Positions 8,737 through 16,155 of a DNA stretch of 64,000 nt are shown here, in pieces. The position numbers and the translations under genes were made by a program. The notes beneath the pieces were generated by a model that saw nothing but the letters and a program-made list of their open reading frames with translations, did not search any database and had not been told where the DNA came from. This stretch comes from Natronomonas pharaonis DSM 2160 (GTDB lineage: Archaea > Halobacteriota > Halobacteria > Halobacteriales > Haloarculaceae). Each line of letters opens with the position of its first letter. The stretch's first letter is position 1. Location: the NCBI RefSeq assembly GCF_000026045.1, contig NC_007426.1, forward strand, positions 682,001-746,000, given 5' to 3'.

Positions 8737-10428
8737 ATGATTCACACAGAGGGACCGCTGCTGTCTATCGATGTCAGTGACCGAACGGCCAGCGAAGCGG
8801 CCATCGACGACGTTCTCGAATCGTATATCGGCGGCCGTGGCGTCGGCACAAAGCTCGCACACGACCGGATACCGTTCGACGCCGACCCGCTCGGTCCCGA
8901 GAACCGCTTGGTGTTTGCGACCGGGCCGCTGCAGACCTCGATTATGAGCTACACCGGGCGGATGTCCTGTACCGGGCTGTCACCGCTTACTGACGGCCTG
9001 TTGTCGTCGAACGCCGGCGGCTTCATGTCCCGTCCGTTCGCCGACACCGGCTACGCGGCCGTCGAGATTGCGGGCGCGAGCGACGAACTCGTCGGCATTC
9101 ACGTCACTGACGAAGGTGTCACCTTCGAGTCCGCTGCCGACCTCGAAGGCGCGACCGTCGAAGAGACTGTCGACCACATCGAGGCGGCTACTGACCTCGA
9201 TGTCGAACACACCGCAATCGTCGGTCCGGCCGGCGAAAACGAGGTCCGGTTCGCATCGATTATGACCTCCGGCTCGCGGGCGTTCGGCCGCGGTGGTCTC
9301 GGTGCTGTCCTCGGCTCGAAGAACGTCAAGTACCTCACCTTCGACGGCGACTCCCGTCGACCGGTCGAGGGGATCGATGAGGAACTCGTCATGGACATCC
9401 ACAGCGAGGCCTCCGAGTCCGGCAGCCCGATGAAAGACGCCGGCACCACCTCGGTGTCAGACTACGCGAACTCGGTTGGAGCGCTGCCGACCAAATACTT
9501 CTCCGAACTCAGCTACGACAAGGTCGACCAAATCGGCTCCAGCGCCGTCATCGAGCACAAATACAAGAAGGGCACCTGTTCGTCGTGTGCCTTCGCCTGT
9601 AAGCTCCCGACCCGCGACGAGGAGACGGGCCTAGAAACCGAAGGCCCCGAGTTCGAGACGATGATGGCGTTCGGTTCGAACGCACTGGTTGACGACTTCG
9701 TCGCCATCATGAAATCCAACGAGCTGTGCGACCAGCTCGGCCTCGATACGATTTCCTGTGGCGATGTCATCGCGGCCTACCTCGAAAGCGAAGACGAGTT
9801 CGGCAACGTCGACCTCATCCACGACCTCATCGAACAGATTGCTCATCGCGATGGCATCGGCGACACGCTTGCTGAGGGTATCGACCGCGTCCACGACGAA
9901 CTCGGGGTCGAAAACTGGAGCATGAAGGGTATGGAGTTTGCCGCCCACGACGGTCGGACGCTGAACGGGCAGGGGCTGGGCTACGCTACCTCGAATCGCG
10001 GCGCGGACCACATGTACGGAGAGTTCTACCACCACGAGTATCCGCTGGTTCCGCCGGCAGAGGCGGTCGACGCCGACGGCGTTGCCGGGAAATCCGAGAA
10101 GCTCGTTGAACTGGAGAACAAAAACGCCATCCACGATTCCGGCGTGCTCTGTAAGTTCGCCTCCTCGAACCTCGGCCCCGAACGGTACGCCCGGCTCTTC
10201 GATACGGACTGGGAGACGCTACAGTCGGTTGGCGGCCGCATCGTCGACCTCGAACGACATTTCAACAACCAGCGTGGCTTTGACCGTGCCGACGACGACG
10301 ACCTTCCGTACGAACTCGAAGGGCTCGGCGAAGAGCTGTCGGCGTACTACGACCACCGCGGCTGGAACGACGACGGAACCGTCCCGAACGAACACGTCGA
10401 GACGTCGTTCACCCCGGCCGACGACTAA
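8737..10428 (+). CDS. Aldehyde:ferredoxin oxidoreductase (tungsten/molybdenum bis-pterin)
   Basis: The cytoplasmic enzyme oxidises aldehydes to carboxylates with ferredoxin as acceptor. The 563-residue protein has the AOR N-terminal domain (LESYIGGRGVGTKL, TGPLQTSIMSYTGRMSCTG, RAFGRGGLGAVLGSKNVKY) with pterin contacts, and the 4Fe-4S ligands Cys281, Cys284 and Cys288 (GTCSSCAFACK) plus Cys472 (GVLCKF). It is somewhat shorter than the roughly 600-residue Pyrococcus enzyme. No ferredoxin or MoaD-like gene is adjacent; two moeA genes for cofactor insertion lie about 4.5 kb downstream. Substrate and metal (W or Mo) are not resolved. Confidence 0.9.
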   Translation: MIHTEGPLLSIDVSDRTASEAAIDDVLESYIGGRGVGTKLAHDRIPFDADPLGPENRLVFATGPLQTSIMSYTGRMSCTGLSPLTDGLLSSNAGGFMSRPFADTGYAAVEIAGASDELVGIHVTDEGVTFESAADLEGATVEETVDHIEAATDLDVEHTAIVGPAGENEVRFASIMTSGSRAFGRGGLGAVLGSKNVKYLTFDGDSRRPVEGIDEELVMDIHSEASESGSPMKDAGTTSVSDYANSVGALPTKYFSELSYDKVDQIGSSAVIEHKYKKGTCSSCAFACKLPTRDEETGLETEGPEFETMMAFGSNALVDDFVAIMKSNELCDQLGLDTISCGDVIAAYLESEDEFGNVDLIHDLIEQIAHRDGIGDTLAEGIDRVHDELGVENWSMKGMEFAAHDGRTLNGQGLGYATSNRGADHMYGEFYHHEYPLVPPAEAVDADGVAGKSEKLVELENKNAIHDSGVLCKFASSNLGPERYARLFDTDWETLQSVGGRIVDLERHFNNQRGFDRADDDDLPYELEGLGEELSAYYDHRGWNDDGTVPNEHVETSFTPADD

Positions 10429-10470
10429 CGGCGCTCGTCGTCCTATTGTATTGAAGCTCCGAAAGGAAAG

Positions 10471-10545
10471 TAGCGGGAGGACGATTTGAACGTCCGGTCT
10501 CCGGGTTATGAGCCCGGCGGAATCTCCTGGCTATCCCATCCCGCT
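10471..10545 (-). tRNA. Initiator tRNA-Met (CAT)
   Basis: The minus strand folds as a tRNA of 75 nt. Its 5' end AGCGGGATGGGATAGCCAGG matches archaeal initiator tRNA, and A1 pairs with U72. The anticodon arm is CCGGG-CTCATAA-CCCGG with anticodon CAU and the three G-C pairs typical of initiators. The T-arm is GGACG-TTCAAAT-CGTCC. The discriminator is A at 10471, and CCA is not encoded. I see no intron. Confidence 0.95.
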
Positions 10546-10605
10546 ACCTCTTCGTAGTCGACTGCGTCAATTAAGGGTTGTGATTGACGTGCCGTCTGTG
10601 GAATC

Positions 10606-11061
10606 CTACCGTGAATTGTGGACTCGCCACGTCAGCAGGCTCTCGGTGACGTAGTTGACGACCATTCCGCAGGCGATGCCGGCACCGCTGGCGACGAGCA
10701 GCCACAGGTCGACGCCGAACAGGCCAACCTCGACATGGAGCCACCTGTACACCACTGAAAAAACGACGAGCTGCACGGCGATGCCGCCGACCCGGACGAC
10801 GTTCGAGGTTCCGAGCCGGCGGAGGAACGCCACCGGGCCGGGAGCGCCGGCCTCGGAGAACGTCCACCGCTCGTTCAGCAGGAACATGACGACGATGGCG
10901 ACCTCGATGCCAACGAACTTCGCCAGTTCGGGAGTGACGCCGGCCGTCGCCAGCGTCAGCAACACAATGTTGTCACAGACCGCACCGACCGCACCCACGC
11001 CCGCGAACTGGCCGAAGCGGACTGGCGAGAGCAGCGTCTCCCGAATCTGCCTTCGGGTCAT
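10606..11061 (-). CDS. GtrA-family membrane protein
   Basis: The 151-residue protein has four hydrophobic segments and the GtrA pattern: RFGQFAGVGAVGAVCDNIVL in helix 1, FLLNERWTFSEAG between helices 2 and 3, and GMVVNYVTESLLTWRV at the C-terminus. Family members are thought to flip or present lipid-linked sugars for surface glycosylation. The ATG at 11061 overlaps the upstream glycosyltransferase stop (ATGA), so the two are coupled and probably work on the same lipid-linked glycan. Confidence 0.85.
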   Translation of the reverse strand: MTRRQIRETLLSPVRFGQFAGVGAVGAVCDNIVLLTLATAGVTPELAKFVGIEVAIVVMFLLNERWTFSEAGAPGPVAFLRRLGTSNVVRVGGIAVQLVVFSVVYRWLHVEVGLFGVDLWLLVASGAGIACGMVVNYVTESLLTWRVHNSR

Positions 11062-11825
11062 CGTTCCTCGCGGTCGATGAGTGCCGGCGGGTCCTCGCCC
11101 ACGCCCAGCAGGCGGTGGACCCCGCTGTTCTGAAGTCGCTTCGCCCGATGGCGGGCGACAAACAGCGCCCGCAGCATCGACAGCGTCGTTCTGACTGGCG
11201 CAACCGTCGACCCCGGCTTGTCCTCCCAGCGAATCGGTACCTCCCGAATCCGCAGCTCCATCGCCGCCGCGACCGCGAGCAGCTCGATATCCCACGCAAA
11301 CCCCGGCTCGTGGATGTGGTCTCGAACCGCGCTCCAGGCCTCCGCGCTGAGCGCCTTTGCCCCACACTGGTAGTCGTAGAGGCCGACAGCAAGCAGTCGT
11401 CGGGCGAGCCATGCGAACCCGTCCCCGAGGAGCCGCCGAGCGAGCGTCTGATGGCCCGCGACGGCCGACTCCGGGTGCCGACGGGAGCCGACGGCCACGT
11501 CGGCGTCTTCGAGGGCAGCAACCACGGTCGCCAATTCGGCCGCGCCGGTGCTCCCGTCGGCGTCCGCGAAGGCCAGTCGGTCCGTGCCGAGTGCCTCGAA
11601 CCCGTCCGTGATGGCCGCACCCTTCCCGCGGCGTGTGTCGACGGTGTTGACGACGACCGGTGATACTCCGATGTCGGATACTGCCGCCGTTGTCGCCTCG
11701 TCGGGGTCGTCTAGCTCGACTCGGATTACCACGGGGTCGAGCGTATCGGCGATATCCTGCAGATACGTCCCGAGGCGCTCCACGTCCGGGCGGAACGCGG
11801 GGACGACGACCCCGAGGCTACTCAT
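11058..11825 (-). CDS. Family 2 glycosyltransferase (dolichyl-phosphate sugar synthase-like)
   Basis: The 255-residue GT-A fold protein opens SLGVVVPAFRPDVERL, has GKGAAITDGFEAL in the nucleotide-binding region and LAFADADGSTGAAEL as the DxD metal motif, followed by VAVGSRRHPES. This resembles dolichyl-phosphate mannose or glucose synthases and AglJ/AglD-like enzymes of haloarchaeal N-glycosylation. There are no membrane segments, so the overlapping GtrA gene may supply the membrane partner. The start at 11825 is chosen because the fold begins there; an in-frame upstream ATG at 11912 would add 29 atypical residues. Confidence 0.85.
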   Translation of the reverse strand: MSSLGVVVPAFRPDVERLGTYLQDIADTLDPVVIRVELDDPDEATTAAVSDIGVSPVVVNTVDTRRGKGAAITDGFEALGTDRLAFADADGSTGAAELATVVAALEDADVAVGSRRHPESAVAGHQTLARRLLGDGFAWLARRLLAVGLYDYQCGAKALSAEAWSAVRDHIHEPGFAWDIELLAVAAAMELRIREVPIRWEDKPGSTVAPVRTTLSMLRALFVARHRAKRLQNSGVHRLLGVGEDPPALIDREER

Positions 11826-11947
11826 ATCGCTTCCTCGCGTCCGGGTGAGGAAAAACGGTTCGGCTCCGGTCGGCAGCGGTTTCGGCCACCCGCCGCGGCC
11901 GTGGAACTCCACAAACCATATCTTTCCCGCTGCCGGCCCTTCGAACG

Positions 11948-14242
11948 ATGGAGTACGGGCTCGTCGTCGCTTGGCTGGCGGTGTATCTCGCCGTCGGCGT
12001 TGCCGCGTTGCCGCTTGCGGCGACGCTGTTTCCCCGCTTTCACGACGCCGGAGCGGCGTTTGCGATTCCGCTCGGGCTTGCGGTGCTTCTGTTTGTCGGG
12101 TATTTTGTTGGCCACCTCGCGTTCGGCTGGCCGGCCGTCCTCGTTGCCCTCGCTGTCCTCGTTGCGGCTAGCGTGACGCTCGGTGACACCGAGGCTATCG
12201 ACGACCGTGGTTTCCTCGAGGCGGCAGCCGTCTTTACTGCTGCATTCTTGTTTCTCGTGGCGGTCCGGTCCGTCTCGCCTGCTATCGCTCCGCTGCCGCT
12301 TTCCAGCGGCGAGAAGTTCCTCGATTACGGCCTGCTGCGGACGCTGCTCCGCAGCGGCGCGTTACCGCCCGAGGACATGTGGTTCGCCGGCGAGCCTGTC
12401 CAATATTACTTTGGCGGGCAGCTGCTCGCGGCGCTTTTGACGACAATAACTGGCACTGCCCCACGGTTTGCCTACAACCTCGCGCTGGCCGGCGCGTACG
12501 CCTCGCTCGTGACGGCCGCCTATGGGCTCGCCGGTGCTGTTGCCGCAGCGAGCGACCTCCCACGGCGGGCAGCAGCGTTGACTGCTGCCTTCTTTGTCGG
12601 TTTGGCCGGCAATCTCTATACGGCCGTTCACGCCGCAGCGTGGCTCGTTCCGGAATCGCTTGCCGGCGCACTCCCCGGCGTTGCTGCTGACGCGGAGGCC
12701 TTCGGGTGGACGCCGGAGGAGTTTTTCTACTGGGACGGCACCCGCGTCATCGAGGGGACGATAAACGAGTTCCCGCTTTTCGCGTGGCTCAACGGCGACC
12801 TCCACGCGCACATGTTGAGCACGCCGTTTACGTTGCTTGCGGCGGCGCTGTGTTACAGCTACTGGCGGACGCCGGAGACGGAACTGCCCCGGCGACGACT
12901 GCTGCTGTTGGCTGTCGCGCCGGTCGCCGGACTGTTGGCGATAACGAACACGTGGGATTTCCCGGTCGCTGCAGGGCTGGTGTTTTTGACCGTTGCATTT
13001 GCGCCGAGTGACCCAGCAACGCTGCTGCCAACCACCGTTGCCGAACGCATAGCGCCCCGAACCGGAATCGCTGAAGAGCTCCGCCGAGATGGGGTCGGGC
13101 TGGGGGTCGCGCTCGCGGTACTGGTCGTCGGGGCGCTCTCGGTGCCCTTTTTCTGGCTCGGCACGGCGAGCACCCGTAGCGTCGGTCTGCTGCCGCCGCA
13201 GAGCGACATGTGGCCGCTCCTTGTCGTCCACGGCGGGTTCCTGCTGCTTTTTGTCCCGTTTCTCGTCGGCAGACTCTCGTCGGCGTTCGACCTCCGTCGG
13301 CCGCCAGCGGCGGCCATTGCGGCGGGCGCCCTCGCCGCCGGCATCGGGCTGTGGCTCGCGTTCGGCTTCGCCGCCGCGGCGCTTTTCGGCCCCCTTCTCG
13401 TGGCCGCGTGGGTGCTGCTTCGGTACCGTGCCGGGGTCGGCTTCGAGACGCTGCTGTTGCTCGGCGGGCTCGGGCTTGTCGCCCTCGTCGAGCTCGCGTA
13501 CGTCGTCGAACCGCGCTATCAGGGCACCGAATTAGAGCGAATGAACACCGTGTTCAAGGCGTACTTCCAGGCGTGGGTCATCTGGGCACCGGCCGCCGGC
13601 GTCGTGGCGGCGAGCCTCCTTGATAACGCGTCGGGGTGGCGACCCGACGCGGCGGCCCAAGCGCGGCTGACACAGTGGGGGCACCGAGCGCGACAGATGC
13701 GGCGGGTCGGCGGCCCCGCCATCGTCGTGCTGGCGGTGGTTGCAATGGGTCTGTACCCGGCTTTGGCCGTTCCCGCACACTTCGACTCGGAGCCGACAGG
13801 TGCGACGGGGCCGACCCTAGACGGGCAGGCCTACACGCACGAGCTGTACCCCGACGAGGCGGCCGCAATCGAGTGGCTAGACGACCGCGACGGACAGCCG
13901 ACGCTCGTGACGGCCGCGCCCGGCGGGTACACGTGGGACCCCGAAGCAGGCGAGGGTGCGTCGGCCCCGGCGAGCCTGACAGGCATTCCAACGGTGCTTG
14001 GCTGGCACCATCAGGAACAGTACCGCGGCACCGAGCCCTATGAAGCGCGGCTCGATGCCGTGACGGCACTCTACGAGGGCGCTCCCGACGAGCAGACCGT
14101 CCTGTTCGAGCGCTATGGCGTCGACTACGTCTACGTGGGGCCGACAGAGCGGACGCGGTATGACCTCACCATCGAGGACCACCCCGACCTCGACGTCGCC
14201 TTCGAGCAGGGGTCGGTCGTCGTCTACGCGGTCGACGGCTGA
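11948..14242 (+). CDS. DUF2298 (Chlor_Arch_YYY) multi-spanning membrane protein
   Basis: The 764-residue protein has many hydrophobic helices (about a dozen or more) and the conserved DUF2298 core EDMWFAGEPVQYYFGGQLLA, NEFPLFAWLNGDLHAHM and ELERMNTVFKAYFQAW, followed by a soluble C-terminal part (about residues 610-764) with YPDEAAAIEWL. The family is found in archaea and Chloroflexi and is suspected to be a GT-C type, lipid-sugar-dependent transferase; no activity is established that I know of. It is divergent from the GT2-GtrA pair, which supports a surface glycan role. Confidence 0.85.
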   Translation: MEYGLVVAWLAVYLAVGVAALPLAATLFPRFHDAGAAFAIPLGLAVLLFVGYFVGHLAFGWPAVLVALAVLVAASVTLGDTEAIDDRGFLEAAAVFTAAFLFLVAVRSVSPAIAPLPLSSGEKFLDYGLLRTLLRSGALPPEDMWFAGEPVQYYFGGQLLAALLTTITGTAPRFAYNLALAGAYASLVTAAYGLAGAVAAASDLPRRAAALTAAFFVGLAGNLYTAVHAAAWLVPESLAGALPGVAADAEAFGWTPEEFFYWDGTRVIEGTINEFPLFAWLNGDLHAHMLSTPFTLLAAALCYSYWRTPETELPRRRLLLLAVAPVAGLLAITNTWDFPVAAGLVFLTVAFAPSDPATLLPTTVAERIAPRTGIAEELRRDGVGLGVALAVLVVGALSVPFFWLGTASTRSVGLLPPQSDMWPLLVVHGGFLLLFVPFLVGRLSSAFDLRRPPAAAIAAGALAAGIGLWLAFGFAAAALFGPLLVAAWVLLRYRAGVGFETLLLLGGLGLVALVELAYVVEPRYQGTELERMNTVFKAYFQAWVIWAPAAGVVAASLLDNASGWRPDAAAQARLTQWGHRARQMRRVGGPAIVVLAVVAMGLYPALAVPAHFDSEPTGATGPTLDGQAYTHELYPDEAAAIEWLDDRDGQPTLVTAAPGGYTWDPEAGEGASAPASLTGIPTVLGWHHQEQYRGTEPYEARLDAVTALYEGAPDEQTVLFERYGVDYVYVGPTERTRYDLTIEDHPDLDVAFEQGSVVVYAVDG

Positions 14243-14259
14243 GTTGGGACTGTCGCTGC

Positions 14260-14358
14260 GGCACGTCTCCGGCACGCTTCCGGCACGCTTCCGGCACGCT
14301 TCCGGCACGCTTCCGGCACGCTTCCGGCTTGTTTCCGGCTTGGCTCCGGCTTGGCTCC
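14260..14358 (+). repeat. 11-bp tandem repeat array, nine units
   Basis: Nine consecutive 11-bp units start right after the DUF2298 gene. Unit 1 is GGCACGTCTCC, units 2-6 are GGCACGCTTCC, unit 7 is GGCTTGTTTCC and units 8-9 are GGCTTGGCTCC. The central units are identical and the edges drift, as expected for replication slippage. The period is close to one helical turn. Confidence 0.95.
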
Positions 14359-14430
14359 GGCCAACCGTCGTTTTGACGCTGCACGGCGTTTCGTGGCGAA
14401 CAGGCGGCGGAAGTATTGGAGTGTCCGCGA

Positions 14431-14523
14431 CGACCGGTCCGGTCGCGGCGCGCGCCGACGGCCGTCCGCCGCACATCCGCGGTAGGCCGTCGGTCATCGG
14501 GCGGCGCACACGGCCGCTGGCCG
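14431..14523 (+). other. Cluster of three inverted repeats (possible structured RNA or regulatory DNA)
   Basis: Three dyads follow one another. CGACCGG-T-CCGGTCG occurs near 14431-14445. CCGACGGCC (14455-14463) pairs with GGCCGTCGG (14485-14493) around an inner CCGC/GCGG pair. CGGCC-gct-GGCCG spans 14511-14523. They precede a TATA-like box and have no coding explanation. Confidence 0.6.
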
Positions 14524-14530
14524 CGTTCGG

Positions 14531-14540
14531 ATATATAAAT
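14531..14540 (+). promoter_or_regulatory. TATA-like box in the 14.2-14.9 kb gap
   Basis: ATATATAAAT is the most AT-rich decamer in a GC-rich stretch and would place a start of transcription near 14560. It could drive moeA with a long leader, the Cys-rich frame at 14583, or an untranslated RNA. Confidence 0.45.
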
Positions 14541-14582
14541 CCTCGGCGGCAGCGGGGAAGTATAGTGGTCCGCCAGTAGTGT

Positions 14583-14954
14583 GTGTTCGGTCAACTTTCG
14601 GTCAACTGGCTGTTCGCCGTCCGGTGTCTGGTACTATCCGCCACGTTCCTCCCCAGCCGACGGCCTCGCCGCTCCCGGAACGCCTCGCTGTGCTCGCCGT
14701 CCGGTCGCCGCTCGGCCGTCCCTCACGCACGTTCCTCGCGCGCGCCGTGGGTGGACACCAAGCGTTACTGCGACTGCACTGGCAGCAAGCATCACTGCGA
14801 CTGCACTGACATCGAGCATTGCTGCGACTGTGCTGCCCCCGAACGCTGGGCCTGCCACTGGTGGGAATACTCGCGTTTTGTCTCTCGGCCGCGATTTCCC
14901 CGCCGCGAACTGACCCTTTTTGCCTCCGGCGGCCCGAACGGGGGGTATGGCTGA
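14583..14954 (+). CDS. Possible Cys-rich repeat ORF (doubtful)
   Basis: A GTG-started frame of 123 codons follows the TATA-like box by about 45 nt and overlaps the moeA start by 8 nt. Residues 61-96 are a 9-residue repeat: RYCDCTGSK, HHCDCTDIE, HCCDCAAPE, then a degenerate RWACHWWEY. It has seven Cys in the core, and paired Cys and His could bind metal. Against it, the rest is Arg- and Ser-rich and basic, unlike the acidic neighbours, and I recognise no family. It may be a chance frame through repeats. Confidence 0.2.
   Translation: MFGQLSVNWLFAVRCLVLSATFLPSRRPRRSRNASLCSPSGRRSAVPHARSSRAPWVDTKRYCDCTGSKHHCDCTDIEHCCDCAAPERWACHWWEYSRFVSRPRFPRRELTLFASGGPNGGYG
14586..14607 (+). repeat. Perfect 11-bp tandem duplication
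   Basis: TTCGGTCAACT occurs twice in direct succession (14586-14596 and 14597-14607). It is unrelated in sequence to the nine-unit array upstream but has the same period. Confidence 0.9.
14763..14870 (+). repeat. 27-bp imperfect tandem repeat, three units plus one degenerate
   Basis: Units at 14763-14789, 14790-14816 and 14817-14843 share the core TGCGACTGCACT or close variants. A degenerate fourth runs to 14870. The period is a multiple of three and encodes CDC motifs in the doubtful frame starting at 14583. Confidence 0.75.
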
Positions 14955-16155
14955 CGTTCGAGAGTCGGGGTTCAAAGAGCGGACTCGCGTGGCGGCCGCC
15001 CGCGAGCAACTGCTCGATATTCCCCCTATCGACAGAACCGAGCGGATTTCGCTTTCGGCCGCCGACGGGCGCGCGCTCGCCGCCCCCGTCGCGGCTCGCC
15101 GCAACATCCCACACTACGCCCGCGCGGCGATGGACGGGTGGGCCGTTCGCGCCGAGGACACCTTCGGCGCGTCGGACCGCTCGCCGGCCGTCCTCCGCCC
15201 CGGCGACTCGGTCGGGCCGAACACCGCCGTCCGTGTCCATACGGGGAGCGAACTCCCTGAGGGAGCTGACGCGGTCGTGATGGTCGAAGCGACAGAGCAG
15301 GTCGGCGACGAACTCGAAGTGTTCGATGCGGTCGGAGCAGGCGAAAACGTCGGCCCAATCGGCGAAGATGTCGAGGACGGCCAGCGCCTCTACGAGCCGG
15401 GCCACCAGCTCCGGCCCTCCGATTTGGGGCTGCTGAAGGGTGCCGGCATCGACACTGTCGAGGTTGCCGCCCGCCCCGAAGTCGCCGTCATCCCGACCGG
15501 CGAGGAACTCGTCCAATCCGACCCCGACCCGGGCGAAATCGTCGAGACGAACCGGTTTACGGTTTCCCGGCTCGCCGAGCGTTGGGGGGCGGACGTAACG
15601 CGGCGCTCCATCGTTACCGATGACCGCGAGGCGTTGCGGGCGGCCGTCGAACGCGACCTCACCCGCGATGTCGTTGTCACCACGGGCGGCTCCTCGGTCG
15701 GCGAGCGCGACCTCATCCCCGAGGTCGTCTCGGACCTCGGCGAAGTGTTCGTCCACGGCGTCGCCCTCAAGCCCGGCCATCCGGTCGCCCTGGGGCGTGT
15801 CAACGGCGTGACGATTGTCATGCTGCCGGGCTATCCGGTCGCTGCCATCGTAAACGCGGTGCAGTTCCTCCGGCCGCTCATCAAACATCTCGGCCGGTTC
15901 CCGAGCGAGCCGCTGCCTTCGCAGGCGGCGACTCTGACCAGAAAGATACGGAGCGAACCGGGGGTCAGAACCTTCGCCCGAGTGACGTTGTCGCCGACCG
16001 ACGACGGGCTCGAAGCGACGCCCACTCGCGCCAGCGGCTCAGGTGTCCTTTCCAGCGTCGCCCTCGCCGACGGGTGGGTCGTCGTCCCGGAACAGCGTGA
16101 GGGGATTCCCGCCGACGAAACAGTCGCGGTACAGGACTGGGAGCACAATGTCTAG
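14947..16155 (+). CDS. moeA: Molybdopterin molybdenumtransferase MoeA (first copy)
   Basis: The enzyme inserts Mo or W into adenylated molybdopterin. The 402-residue protein has the three MoeA domains: the N-terminal MoeA_N part (DGRALAAPVAARRNIPHYARAAMDGWAV), a MoCF-biosynthesis core with VVTTGGSSVGERD and LPGYPVAAIVNAV, and a C-terminal domain IV. The ATG at 14947 is preferred because the family N-terminus begins there. It overlaps the second moeA by 8 nt, so the pair is one operon. Tandem MoeA proteins in archaea have been suggested to divide labour between metals, which is inference here. Confidence 0.9.
   Translation: MADVRESGFKERTRVAAAREQLLDIPPIDRTERISLSAADGRALAAPVAARRNIPHYARAAMDGWAVRAEDTFGASDRSPAVLRPGDSVGPNTAVRVHTGSELPEGADAVVMVEATEQVGDELEVFDAVGAGENVGPIGEDVEDGQRLYEPGHQLRPSDLGLLKGAGIDTVEVAARPEVAVIPTGEELVQSDPDPGEIVETNRFTVSRLAERWGADVTRRSIVTDDREALRAAVERDLTRDVVVTTGGSSVGERDLIPEVVSDLGEVFVHGVALKPGHPVALGRVNGVTIVMLPGYPVAAIVNAVQFLRPLIKHLGRFPSEPLPSQAATLTRKIRSEPGVRTFARVTLSPTDDGLEATPTRASGSGVLSSVALADGWVVVPEQREGIPADETVAVQDWEHNV

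Larger units (their letters stand above)
14243..14946. other. Repeat- and hairpin-rich intergenic region with no confident gene
   Basis: These 704 bases between the DUF2298 gene and moeA hold, in order, an 11-bp tandem array (14260-14358), a cluster of strong inverted repeats (14431-14523), a TATA-like box (14531-14540), a tandem 11-bp duplication (14586-14607) and a 27-bp repeat (14763-14870) inside a Cys-rich frame. I saw no SRP RNA, RNase P RNA or tRNA signature in it. Confidence 0.7.

Noticed and set aside
14260-14358. CRISPR array
   Set aside because: The units are 11 bp with no spacers and no cas genes nearby, so it is a simple tandem repeat.
14555-14610. tRNA-like stretch around AGTATAGTGGTCCGCC
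   Set aside because: It resembles a D-arm, but no acceptor, anticodon or T-arm could be paired around it.
14243-14946. SRP RNA or RNase P RNA gene
   Set aside because: I looked for the conserved GGAAGGAAGC-like S-domain loop and the GAGGAAAGTCC motif on both strands and found neither.
14602-15888. Long antisense frame (428 codons) opposite the first moeA
   Set aside because: It is a shadow in a GC-rich gene. The moeA frame carries complete family motifs, and the antisense product has no recognisable fold.
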